Of a stretch of 21,566 nucleotides of DNA, positions 8,685-18,180 are shown in pieces. Both the position numbers and the translations under genes were made by a program. The DNA lies in assembly GCA_003254885.1 (NCBI GenBank), contig QANT01000739.1, positions 1 to 21,566 of the forward strand. Reading direction: 5' to 3'. The notes beneath the pieces were generated by a model. The model did not search any database and was not told the origin of the DNA. It saw only the letters and a program-made list of their open reading frames with translations. How positions within the stretch are numbered: position 1 is the first letter of the stretch; every line of letters starts with the position of its first letter. Source of the stretch: Purshia tridentata. Lineage: Eukaryota; Streptophyta; Magnoliopsida; Rosales; Rosaceae.

Positions 8685-8876
8685 AGAGGCCTACCTCATT
8701 TTAAACATAACGAGGTATGATTTGTGGGACTTACTCACCATCGTAATTTAAAGATACAAGGTAATGATTTTTAAAGTATCTATACAAGGATTATTCTTGC
8801 AAAAAATTAAATAAATCGGATATCATTTAACTATTTGACTAAAGAGCCATCATTTCAAGTGTTTACAAAATTATTA
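8685..8876. mobile_element. Second copy of the same MITE, truncated by an LTR insertion
   Basis: CGAGGTATGATTTGTGGGAC (8711) repeats the outer arm of the neighbouring element, and the match continues through ATATCATTTAACTATTTGAC and CATCATTTCAA to TTATTA at 8876. The homology to the first copy stops there, exactly where the minus-strand LTR begins. The second half of this copy should therefore lie beyond the other end of that retrotransposon. I did not find it in the window. Confidence 0.7.
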
Positions 8877-8951
8877 TGCGACAGGATCATCCCTACATTT
8901 TACCCTAAAAGCCGAAGTGAGCCTATATGGGATCCAATGCTAAGGAAAACC

Positions 8952-8969
8952 CTACCGAATATTCGGTAG
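8952..8969. repeat. Perfect 18-bp palindrome near the LTR end
   Basis: CTACCGAATATTCGGTAG equals its own reverse complement. It lies 75 bp inside the 3' end of the minus-strand LTR. From memory, related plant LTRs carry similar CCGAAATTTCGG palindromes near the same place, so it may be a conserved cis-element of the family; that comparison was not run. Confidence 0.85.
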
Positions 8970-9382
8970 AACTTCCCATGAAATTAGACTAATCCAACTT
9001 GAAAAATTTGAAAAAATACTTCTAACAACCAAAAGCTTCCTCTACCACATCAAAAGAGGTGTTAGACCCATAACATGTTATACATAGTCTAATCAGAGCA
9101 GATTTAATAAACTTTACAAACCTATCTCATTATAATAATTACAAGGAAAACCATGATCCCAAAATACCAATAAGCTAGGAATGAGAAACTTGAATGCCTC
9201 AACGTGGTGCGGTCTGACCTCTAACACTTGGGGGAAATGTCAAAACAATACAAAGAAAAGAAAACGTTAGATAATCTAGTGAGTAGACAAAATATAGAAA
9301 ACACAACATTTAAGTTATTTATCCTTTCCAATTCCTTTAAATCCAGTTTTTTTTTTTACTTTAAGACCTCATGTCAGTCTTT

Positions 9383-9558
9383 GAAATCTCTCAGTTTTAA
9401 AACCAATCTGCAAACCTATTTCAAAATCTCTTGAAACTACTACAAAAGAAAATGTTTCTAAATACTCAAAATTAATCAACAAATGTAGAAATCTCTCAGT
9501 TTTAAAACCAATCTGCAAACCTGTTTCAAAATCTCTTGAAACTACTACAAAAGAAAAT
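9383..9558. repeat. 71-bp direct duplication flanking a 36-bp segment copied from 12338-12373
   Basis: Positions 9383-9453 and 9488-9558 are identical except for one base (CTATTT versus CTGTTT). Bases 9452-9487, which bridge the two copies, are identical over 36 of 36 bases and in the same orientation to 12338-12373, about 2.9 kb away in the same LTR (about 1.4 kb if the nested element is ignored). Confidence 0.92.
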
Positions 9559-9672
9559 CAATAATTCAAAAAAATCAATTATTTTGAAATAAACCATGAA
9601 TGTAAGATGAAGTGTGAGGTTTCCATGTAAATCCAGATAATTCGACAATAAAGCTCACACTCAATTAGTTAT

Positions 9673-9761
9673 CTACTAGAAACCGTCATACAAGCCTAAC
9701 CAATCTCAAGGTATTCGTATAGCTATTAGAAACCGTCATACGAACCTGACCAATCTCAAGG
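9673..9761. repeat. Two-copy 50-bp direct repeat in the LTR
   Basis: CTACTAGAAACCGTCATAC at 9673 and CTATTAGAAACCGTCATAC at 9723, both ending in CCAATCTCAAGG. Period 50 bp, with four visible differences. It lies just upstream of the nested TIR element in plus coordinates. Confidence 0.85.
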
Positions 9762-11049
9762 ACTTGCAGAGCCATGAATTAATTAACCACTCGTACGTGC
9801 ATGAAAAGTTGCCTCCAAAGGGCTAAGCATCGCAACATACGACTTAAAGCCTATATGTTTGTCATGATGGGTCTCAAAGACCTATCCAACCTGATAGCTT
9901 GGCAGGTATTGAAAATGGTGGTTTAAACCACTTTCCATAACCAAATTATAAATAAAATTTTCCAAACCTCTTACAAAACATTTGTTGGGAACTAAAAATT
10001 CAACATAGATAAAATCCCTTGTTTTTGAAATAAACCAAAAGATTTAACAAATCATATACATACATAAGAGAGAAAATTTATAATTATTTCCAAGATTCAA
10101 AAACTCAATAAAATCAACATATAGAATCCATGATTTGAAAGTATATTCATGAAAATAATCAAAGAAAACCCAAAATCTAATCCCATGTATCAACCTCAAG
10201 GCAAACTCAAAATAGCAAATAGAATTTAAATCCTAAAATTCATTAAGACATTTTCAAACAAAAATCCAAGGAGTGTAATTTCGATTTCGATGGAAATTTC
10301 GATGGAAATTTCGACGGAAGTTCGACGGAAGTTTTAACGGAAATTTCGACCGAATTTCGATGTTGCTAGGGTTTAGACAAAAACGACGGAAATTGCTATC
10401 AAACAATGTAAATTTTGAATGAAACTTTATCATATGCTCATTCAACATATTAGCTACTACATTTATAAAAAATATTGAAGGAACCAAACCATATTGTAAG
10501 TTTCATGTAATATAAAGTGAATATAATGAGCGCTGAAGGCAAATTTTGTTAAGAAAATGCTACTCAAATTAATAATTACATAAATAACATCTCAAATTTA
10601 TTTATACTACAATACTAAATTATGAATTAAGTAAGTATCCAATATCACATATATGGTATAGGGTATACAATATATGGTATATGATTCAGAGTATAAGGTA
10701 CAAGGTTAGAGGGCTTTAGGGTATTTTTAATTAGGTTTTATATGAAATTTATTATATAAATTATAAAGATATATATCTAATTGCCTATTAAATTTTAAAA
10801 CACATATCAATTAAAACATATGTAACTATGTAATGTATATAGTTTTAGTATAAGGTTTTTATTAAACTATTTTGGGTTAAATTTTATGTTGAGTGTGTGT
10901 GTAATTAAACAAGTTAATAGAATTAATACCCATAAATTATATTATTCTAGAAAAAAAACTGCATAAATTATATAATTATATATATATTTTTAAGATAAGA
11001 TTATTATTTATATTATGTTTTTTATATTAATTGTTTATATTCTAAATTC

Positions 11050-11152
11050 TTAAAACTATAAAAAATAAAAAATAAACTCACTTCCTGCATGTGATTCATA
11101 CACAAGGCCAAGGAAGTAAGAGCCTATGACTTATCCACTAGACCACCAAACC
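11050..11152 (-). mobile_element. tRNA-related SINE-like remnant inside the TIR element
   Basis: On the minus strand GGTTTGGTGGTCTAGTGGAT includes TGGTCTAGTGG (11135-11145), a good match to the A box of a polymerase III promoter. TGTATGAATCA (11092-11102), about 33 bases downstream, matches the B-box consensus GGTTCGAATCC at 7 of 11 positions. The sequence then runs into T-rich DNA (TTTATTTTTTATTTTTTATAG). This order fits the head of a tRNA-derived SINE. It is not a functional tRNA: no cloverleaf with paired acceptor stem is apparent. The 3' end and target duplication were not found. Confidence 0.35.
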
Positions 11153-11310
11153 GTTTTGAATTATTTTCTCAAACATTATATTTATACCTGACCTAATAAA
11201 CTAATATTTTTAACCACTTACCTAACCGGTTACCAACATATGAATAATATATGATACAATCATACAACCCTAGAAGCCTTTCATTCTTTCTAAGCTGCCG
11301 TCGCAAGAGG

Positions 11311-11359
<49 letters not shown>

Positions 11360-11378
11360 ATCTCTCTCTCCCCTCTCT
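11311..11378. repeat. CT-rich microsatellite
   Basis: TTCTCTTTCT followed by about 13 CT units, then interrupted CT runs up to CCCCTCTCTG. Open frames crossing it on both strands are low-complexity artefacts. Confidence 0.9.
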
Positions 11379-12958
11379 GTCTTGCATCTCTCCCTCATCT
11401 CTTTCTAGGTTTTTTGATGTGGCTGGCGGTGTGAGGAAAGGGGTGAGAGAGAGTCGCGAGGGTGAGCAAGGGTCTGGGGCTCTGGCTGGCTGACGGGTGA
11501 GAGAGTGTGTTCTAAATCTGAACAAGAATAAAGCAAAAAACCGGGTTTGGTGTAAATTTCGACAAATATCGCCCATAATTTTCCAAATTTTGCCTAAGGG
11601 TGACTGGAAATTTCGGCCGATATTATGACGAAATTTCTAAAATTTACTTGAAAACTATTTGGAATGTGAGTTTCGTTTCGGACCTTTAGAAAAACGATAA
11701 TTTCGCCAAAATTATCGATATTACACTCCTTGCCAAGAGCCACTCACAAATAGAAATTTTAGCTTTGATCCTCAGTTGGATCATCTTGGGTCTCGGGGTT
11801 GTTGCCTATTGTTAAAAAAATAAGACATGAAACCACAAATCAAACGTGCGTGTGTGAACCTAGACGTTCAGCTAAACTTTTCTATATTTTAATGATAAAC
11901 CCAATTTAAATCTTTCTCAGCTCAATCCATCACCAATTCACCCAACAATACTTCTATAATTCTCAAATATATTTTGTGTAACGCCTTTCTCTATCAAAAA
12001 TTCGTCCAAGGGCTATTTGGGTATCCGAAAAGTATCCAACTACGGTGCAATTTGAGTTTTATCACTTTCGAGCAATTTCAACTCATCTAAACTCAATAAC
12101 CAAACTAAATATAAACTTCAAATTTATAATATTTAAAGAAATTAATGGCTGACCGTCGTCGTCGCCCAAAGTGGTTGTGTCTAAACCAAAAGTCATCAAT
12201 TCTTCAAATTTCTCAAAATTTCCAATTCTATTCATTAATTAGAGGTCCATATGGGTGAGAATTATCCAAGAATACCTCAAAACACCATCCAATTTTGAAT
12301 TTCCAACCCGAATTTGGTTCTTAAAACCTAAAATTTTATGTTTCTAAATACTCAAAATTAATCAACAAATGTATTAGGGAATTAAAGTCCTAAGATGATG
12401 GGAAGAAAACCCACCTGAAATCGAGGTGATTGAAGGCCGGAGGGGGCCGAAATCGTCCAAAGAACAGGGGGTTGGGTTGAGTTTTCTGGGCTGTTTCTGC
12501 GTACAAAAAGGCTAGCCGGCGTGAAGAAAGGCTTGGAGGAGATGAGGCTTGGAGGAGATGGCCAGTGCTTGGGGAGTCAGCTTGCCTTGGGTCACCAAGA
12601 ACTTGGCCAGAGGTGGGTGGTCCGGCGTGCGCAGGGAGAAAGGGAAGAGAGGTGAGAGAGAGAAAGAGAGTTGGGTTTAATTAACTCAGCTTTTCTGAAA
12701 TTACTAAACACATCCCTACTTTTCACTTGTCCATAGTTTATCATACGTAGCTCAGATTCGCGATTCATTTTCGCCTACGTGTTCATAAGCTCGAAATATA
12801 TATAACCGGCTAAAAATTTTTGGACAAAAGGCTCTCTTTTAATTTCTCCCAAATAAACTCCAAAAACACCTTAATTGACTTAAATAAAGTCCAAAAATTA
12901 AATCATAACTTAAGTAATAGGTTAACTTAAAATTGAGCTCGGGTAAGGTCGTCACAAT

Positions 12959-12969
12959 CTTCCCCCCTT
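12959..12969 (-). other. Polypurine tract of the minus-strand retrotransposon
   Basis: On the minus strand the sequence reads AAGGGGGGAAG, then ATT, directly before the LTR start TGTGACG. This is the primer site for plus-strand DNA synthesis and proves that the LTR at 8877-12956 is a 3' LTR. The preceding minus-strand bases (CTAAATTTCTAAGATGAAAT) resemble the conserved CTAAATTTCGGGACGAAAT block seen before the tract in Del/Tekay elements. Confidence 0.85.
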
Positions 12970-13962
12970 ACAAAAATTTCATCTTAGAAATTTAGCATAG
13001 ATGGTGAAAGACATGTGAACCCTAAACTGTTATCTCTTTTCCAATTTCTTTAGTCGTTTTCACTACGCTACTCTGATTATTGCTCTGAGCTCTAGTAATA
13101 TTCAATAATATTCAAAGTAAAATCTGATCATGACCTCTAAAATCATTAGTGACTACATTCTTCTAACCATTCCTTACTCGTTATCCATGGATATAAAAAT
13201 GAACTTTGATCGTGAACCAAGCAGTCAACTTTACGCTTCCATCATTTCTTTAGAAACATGCTGTGTATTTAATTGGTCCACTTTTAACTTCAATTACTCA
13301 ACTTCCACTATATGAAAATTACCTCCCCTAACTGATCCAACTCCTCATCCCAAATGGCCAAGTCATCATCAACCCAACTTGTGAAAGGTTAATATCAAAC
13401 TAATTTAAGTTTACTCTTAGTTTGATCACTGTTTCACAAACCATCGACATGTGATGTGTTTCCTTTTTTTCTCAGTTATCAACGCTTACTTGGATCCACT
13501 ACTTTCCGTATTCAAGTCAGTTTCTCATTTCTCCTATCATTCATCGCTAGTTGATTTCATATTTTGTTTGGTACCCATTTTGGTATCAGGCTTTTAATCA
13601 AAGCCATTGAAATTACCACTCCTCTCTCATTCAAAATGGGCATCAAGCAAAGTAAGAAATTCACTCACTCATTCATCATATTAAGTCACGTCACTCTATT
13701 CAAGTCTCTTGGCTTTCAATTTCATCCATGAGCTTCCAAAATAAAATCAACCCATAATGCCCATAATCATTATTATGATATCATTTTTCCAAAACATAAG
13801 CATCCATCTTTGGTTATCCTAACAGTGAGAAGATTATTTAAACCTAATATAATATCAACCAAGTGCCACTATATAAGAACACTACTAAATCACAAATACC
13901 CCATTCTGATCTATCACCAACTTATTGGGCACATGACTCAATTATATATCTCAAGACATACC
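12970..13962 (-). other. Probable 3' untranslated remnant of the retrotransposon, then unassigned DNA
   Basis: The region next to the polypurine tract should be the 3' end of the pol polyprotein and its untranslated tail on the minus strand. I find no integrase or chromodomain motif in any frame. Only the roughly 40 bp beside the tract is recognisable. A 10-bp stem with a 13-base loop (ATCAAACTAA at 13394, TTAGTTTGAT at 13417) and scattered pyrimidine-rich DNA are the only other features. The element was probably truncated, or pol decayed beyond recognition, before the CACTA insertion at 13963. Confidence 0.45.
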
Positions 13963-15100
13963 CACTACAACAAATCTGGGCAAGAGCAACTAATAATTTC
14001 CTACCTCTTAGCCCCCTTAAACAACTAATGTTAGTTGCAAAATGGCTTAGCCACTATACATCAACTAAAGTTAAGTTGGTTGTACAGATTGAGGTGGCAT
14101 AAGGACAACAAAGACTACTCCTTCGCATTGGTGGCTTCCAAAGATGGATTTTGACTTTGATATAGACAGGGTGGTTTCCAACCTTTATGTATGGGAGGTG
14201 CCTAGCTTATCCACCATTTAAGCTTTAGTTTGTCTTCCCATTGCTATCATTAATTTATAATATACCAATATCCAACCGATTAATAAACCAATTCTTTTTT
14301 GGTGGAAAAATCTTCCACCATTGTGTAAAGGTTTGATAAACTTTAAACATTTTCGCATTTATCAGTTGGTTTGCACATTGCTTTATTGGCAAACCCAGGA
14401 TTTGGCTTACAGTTTATGCAACTACACATGTCACTAGTTGCTTAATTAACCAACTAATATATGGTTGGATTGCTAATCTCAGCAACCATGTTGCTAATGG
14501 TATTAATATATTAAAATTAATTCACTACTTTTGGTGAGTGAATAATAGTTGCAGCAACTAGAAGTAATATCAGTGGGGTTTTAATACTTTATATAAATAT
14601 AAATCAAATTCATTTTGTATTAATTGATCAATCTGCATGTCTGCACCTGAATACATGTGTATTTAACATCACTCATCATTGCAACAAATTTAATAAACTT
14701 AGGAATTCATTTATATATATACGAGGCACCAGAACCCAAAGTACATAAACTGCATAATTGTTCCACTTGAAAGAGCAAAATAAGTATACATCACTATTGA
14801 TCATAGATGATAGTCACTAAACCCCTTAGATGACATACCCCATGAGTTATCTAATATCAAATTACTTAATGATTCACAAACTCATGTTGCCAATTACACA
14901 AAATTATATCAAAAGCTGCACTATCATTATACCAGAACTTGCTAACCTATATAAAGGCAACAACCTTATATATCCTAGCAAGTTCTCAAAAACTGAAGTT
15001 ATAGATATGCTTTCTTCAACACAGCAGCACATATATATGTCAAGGTAGTTAATACCTAATACTTAAGCCAAAAACTTCTGGGCCACCACCTCCTGTTCCT

Positions 15101-18100
15101 TTAACTTTTCCCATGACTAGTACTTGCATCATGAGCATGGTTACCTGTCCTATCTTCCGAAGGGTTACCATTCCCAGTGGTTGGAGGTTCTGAAGCTCTA
15201 GAATCAAGGGCTGGAGTGTCTATGTTTCCAATACGAACTCTTGGGCTAGGTTGGGAGTTGCCTATCATAAGTGCTGAAATTGAATTAAGCCCACTTCCTG
15301 GTCTATGCCTAATACCAAGCTGACCTGTAATTTCAGATGGAGAAGTTTCATTCCTATGGCCAGTGAGTGAAGAAGGGAAGTAGTCAGGTGTTGGGGAGGG
15401 CTGTGTATCATCTGGATACAAAAATGTGCTTCCTGAGATCCCATTTGTGTTAACAGTAGCCCCACGACTTGATCTGAAGTAGGTGTCCAGAGCACTTGAC
15501 ACCCTCCCATCAAAATGGATTTCCATTTCCTACTGCTGCCTCTGAAGATGAATAATCTCTCGATTATGCATGATATGCACACGCTCCAGCTCCCGCCTAT
15601 ATTGATCCATCATCTGCCTTGCTCTCTGCAGCTCCTCCCTTTGGTTTTCTGCTTCTCTTGCAGCTTGCTCTGTTTGTTGCTGGATGCTTCCCTCATAGCA
15701 TGAAATTCAACCGAAAGTCCTCTTCTATCTGTCACTAGGCCCAGTATATCAGCAGGAGTAACGCCAATGCCATAACCCAATACTTTGTGACCATGTTGTG
15801 GGCCTACTATAGCAGCAAACAAGTCATTGCATATTTGTGCTGTGAGCTCTCCTCCATTTGGCAACTCTTGGTATGCACGAACTCTATTTTCCAACTCAGC
15901 CTACAAATACCATTCAAGAGCTAACGATTCAGAACTAACATGTAAACAATAGAATGGCAATTTTCTTATACTGATAGTAGCTTTTCATTGAACTATTGTA
16001 TGAAAAACCAGGGTTACAAAACTTGTTAGATCTTTATAAAACTCGTTAAATTGACCATGAAATACCATTAAGGATCTTACGATTGAAAACCATAATCTAT
16101 ATAAGCATGCTCTCGTTTACAATTCACGAGCTTATAATTCCTAACCATGCATGTAAATAAAGTATGAGTACCATGTAAATAAACCTCATGGACCCATGTA
16201 TAACTTTTGGCTCAAAACCAAGATGTAATTAAATAAAGCATACTTTACAATATGCTGGAGCCTATGATACAGAACCATTTAAATAAGCTTTGAGTTCCAT
16301 TTGAATATAACATGAAAAATAAACTTGCTTCATGCCATTCTACAGTTTATGAATCAGAACCAACTTGTGGCAATAAAGCATGTATGAAATTAGCATTAAA
16401 TGATAAAGAACTATCACATTCGTTGCTCATTCATGTGAACTCTCATACTGATTTATTTAAGCCTTACAACACTAATGAGAAATATAACGTGAAAAATAAA
16501 CTTGCTTCATGCCATTCTGCAGTTTATGAATCAGAACCAACTTGTGGCAATAAAGCATGTATGAAATTAGCATTAAATGATAAAGAACTATCACATTCGT
16601 TGCTCATTCATGTGAACTCTCACACTGATTTATTTAAGCCTTACAACACTAATGAGAAGACCTTAACTTACAATTATCCCCTCCGGTGCATCAACAGGTT
16701 CAATCCTATTAGGCTCTACACCACCATGATCTTGTGCCTGCAAATTTTAATACAATTGCTATTATCACTTGCAATGAAAAACACATCCTATTATTAAATT
16801 ATAGAACCGACTAGTTTAAAAAGAATCATAAATATCCCCAAGAGTCCATGACTAATACTTACATACTCATCACGCACTTGTGCATACGATTTTGTACCCG
16901 TACTATGCCCCATGGTCAGTTTTCCTCAGTTTCTTACATTAATATCACGGCGACGCTGCATTCACATGAAATATGAATACAATTTGGTTTTCAAAAACTG
17001 TTGTAACTTTTATTATTTAAACACCAAATTAGTTAATATCTTTAATAGTGTCAGTATCAAAGTTTGTTATTGGTTTGTTAGATTACAATTAATATATAAA
17101 ATCTTAGGTATAGTAAATAAAAGCTTAATCACATTTTATGAGTACTCTACCTGCCCCTTGTCTGAATCCCAATGAGCAACCAATAGGCTCCACTGACGAG
17201 GACATACATGTTGGTCACCACACCTAAATCGCAAGTTTGTGTTCTCATTTGGATAGTACCAATCTTTGCACAAGGTGCACTCGTGATGTTTCCATCGTTT
17301 GTTCAACTTAGACTCAACAACAAATCGAATTCTTCTAGACAACGCCCTACTCCTCTCGTCACTCCAATCAATGGTAGCCTGTAATACATAACAATTATGA
17401 GTGGGAGACCATATTAAGTCCTTTTATATGAACACAATTGGTAGACAAGCATATTTACCTCAATTGTAGTCCATGTTGTGTTTAGTACACGCCCCCTAAA
17501 TGTTCACCAATCCAATACATTGATTGGAAAAACATTGTGATCAATAGCCAACTGGCCAAGGTAGCATGCAAAACGCGCCACAGTCCTTGAAGGTGCCACT
17601 GCTTGGCCAAAGTCATTGAACCTCATCAACTCAGGTCTTTCTATTGCCCAATTTGGTTGATTACGTCCCCTACGCTGTCGAATATCTGGAATCACCATCG
17701 GTGCTTCATCTTCAACAACATCAGCATTTACCTCCACCACATTCTCAACCTCCTTGACATTCTCAATTTGTACTACATGATTATTCACTGCAATACCATT
17801 GAAAGCTGCTTGCACTGCTTCTTGATTTCCCATTGCTTGTGCCTCACTCTCTAGCTCTATGGGTTGGACTTCATCTGCAATCATCTCAAGTCCAACCACA
17901 GTTTTAGGTCTCTCAGATTGGGACTCGGGTCCCTCAGCGTTGGACTCATTCACCCTATTTCTTCCCCTGCTTGTGTTATACAAAAGAAGGTTACTAAGTG
18001 TTATAACCAGGAAATTCACCAGTTCACCAGTACACACTTGGTAGGTAGATATGCTGAATTTAGGAAATTTAACAAATAGGGAATTATAGATGTTATTTAC

Positions 18101-18114
18101 CTTGATCTAGACAT
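15101..18114 (-). pseudogene. TNP1-like (Ptta/En-Spm, PF03004-like) transposon gene, six exons, disabled
   Basis: The family product binds subterminal repeats of CACTA elements. Minus-strand exons: 18114-18101, 17966-17459, 17378-17151, 16955-16863, 16737-16672, 15900-15101. Every intron is GT-AG; the first is in phase 2 (AG|G) and the rest are in phase 0. The start ATG lies about 50 bp after a TATA box and gives an MSRSRGRNR N-terminus. An acidic variable part (residues ~10-105) precedes QRRGRNQPNW. Exon 3 has the W-KHHECTLCKDWYYPNE and QWSLLVAHWDSDKGQ blocks, exon 4 MGHSTGTKSYAQVRDEY, and exon 6 the GHKVLGYGIGVTPADIL block, then a Gln/Glu/Arg-rich coiled coil and a Ser/Thr/Pro tail. Full length would be about 570 codons. 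Lesions: TGA at 17506-17504 and 16928-16926, a one-base loss between about 15715 and 15620, and TAG at 15532-15530. It cannot make a full product now. Confidence 0.82.
16304..16658. repeat. Recent 177-bp tandem duplication inside the last intron
   Basis: Copy 1 (16304-16480) and copy 2 (16481-16657) differ at about three positions (CATG/CGTG, TCTACAG/TCTGCAG, TCATACT/TCACACT). The unit length is a multiple of three, so a spurious plus-strand frame (16312-16797) runs through both copies. The array lies in the intron between exons 5 and 6 of the TNP1-like gene. Confidence 0.93.
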
Positions 18115-18164
18115 TTAGCCAATGAGTCCAAAAATTGTCCCCTTGTACTGTTCTGATCCCTTGC

Positions 18165-18172
18165 CTTTTATA
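18165..18172 (-). promoter_or_regulatory. TATA box of the TNP1-like gene
   Basis: On the minus strand GGTTATAAAAGGCAAGGG places TATAAAAG about 50 bases before the ATG at 18114. This leaves a short leader of roughly 20-25 bases, as is common in transposon genes. Confidence 0.6.
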
Positions 18173-18180
18173 ACCTAAGC

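Larger units (their letters stand above)
10267..11732. mobile_element. Nested non-autonomous DNA transposon with CAAGGAGTGTAAT terminal inverted repeats
   Basis: The ends CAAGGAGTGTAAT (10267-10279) and ATTACACTCCTTG (11720-11732) are a perfect 13-bp inverted repeat. Inside both ends lie repeats of the type AAATTTCGA/CGG: five or more at 10280-10350, and related AAATTTCG and TATCGAT motifs at 11550-11720. The interruption sits within otherwise continuous minus-strand LTR sequence. If the inverted repeat is trimmed to GAGTGTAAT, the flanking nonamers AAATCCAAG and CTTGCCAAG share their last five bases, which could be a decayed 9-bp duplication as made by Mutator-like elements; this is uncertain. 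No transposase is visible. The interior is very AT-rich and contains a SINE-like remnant and a CT microsatellite followed by a short GC-rich stretch. Confidence 0.75.
8877..12956 (-). mobile_element. 3' LTR of a minus-strand gypsy (Del/Tekay-like) retrotransposon, interrupted by a nested element
   Basis: On the minus strand the LTR begins TGTGACGACCTTACC at 12956, immediately after a polypurine tract, and ends GATCCTGTCGCA at 8877, giving inverted edges TGTGAC/TGCGAC. Its left edge is confirmed by the interrupted MITE. The total is 4,080 bp, or about 2.6 kb without the nested element at 10267-11732. On the minus strand its order is AT-rich U3, a CT-rich tract (about 12640-12670), a GC-rich leader (about 12400-12640), then AT-rich DNA, the same plan as the LTR at 4791. 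An 18-bp palindrome, a 50-bp direct repeat and a duplication scar lie in the 3' half. The five bases TATTA (8872-8876) should be one target duplication. The other LTR and pol are not seen. Confidence 0.8.
13963..18180 (-). mobile_element. CACTA (En/Spm) transposon with a TNP1-like gene; only one end identified
   Basis: CACTACAACAAATC at 13963 is a CACTA terminus. The subterminal 600 bp contain many AGTTGC/GCAACT motifs in both orientations (about 13984, 14032, 14416, 14436, 14550), which differ from the GGGCGACGA family at the window start, so this is a separate family. The TNP1-like gene inside it runs toward this end. The opposite terminus (TAGTG) was not found to the right, so 18180, just beyond the promoter, is a minimum extent. 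The transposase proper (TNP2, PF02992) is not seen, so this copy is non-autonomous or truncated. Confidence 0.7.

Noticed and set aside
9195-9240. TGCCTCAACG considered as the inner end of the minus-strand LTR
   Set aside because: The edge at 8877 is better: it mirrors the LTR start (TGCGAC/TGTGAC) and coincides with the break in MITE homology.
11092-11145. Functional tRNA gene
   Set aside because: The A and B box-like elements are present, but the B box is degenerate and no acceptor stem or anticodon arm can be drawn.
11251-11576. Overlapping Ser/Leu- and Arg/Glu-rich frames on both strands
   Set aside because: They are translations of the CT microsatellite and its flank inside a non-autonomous element.
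12160-12172. CGTCGCCCAAAGT inside the minus-strand LTR, identical to the CACTA subterminal motif at 18-30
   Set aside because: A single isolated 13-bp match without a partner motif or CACTA terminus; most likely coincidence or a small filler insertion.
13581-13591. TGGTATCAGGC, one base short of a methionine-tRNA primer-binding site
   Set aside because: No LTR end is recognisable upstream and no gag follows; the match lacks one base and could be chance.
15265-15582. 105-residue minus-strand open frame overlapping exon 6
   Set aside because: It is a different frame of the last TNP1-like exon; the Ser/Thr/Pro tail frame (15526-15101) joins the coiled coil correctly after the one-base shift.
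16312-16797. 161-residue plus-strand open frame with two near-identical halves
   Set aside because: It is created by the 177-bp tandem duplication, a multiple of three, in an intron of the minus-strand gene. It is antisense to a well-supported gene and has no family resemblance.
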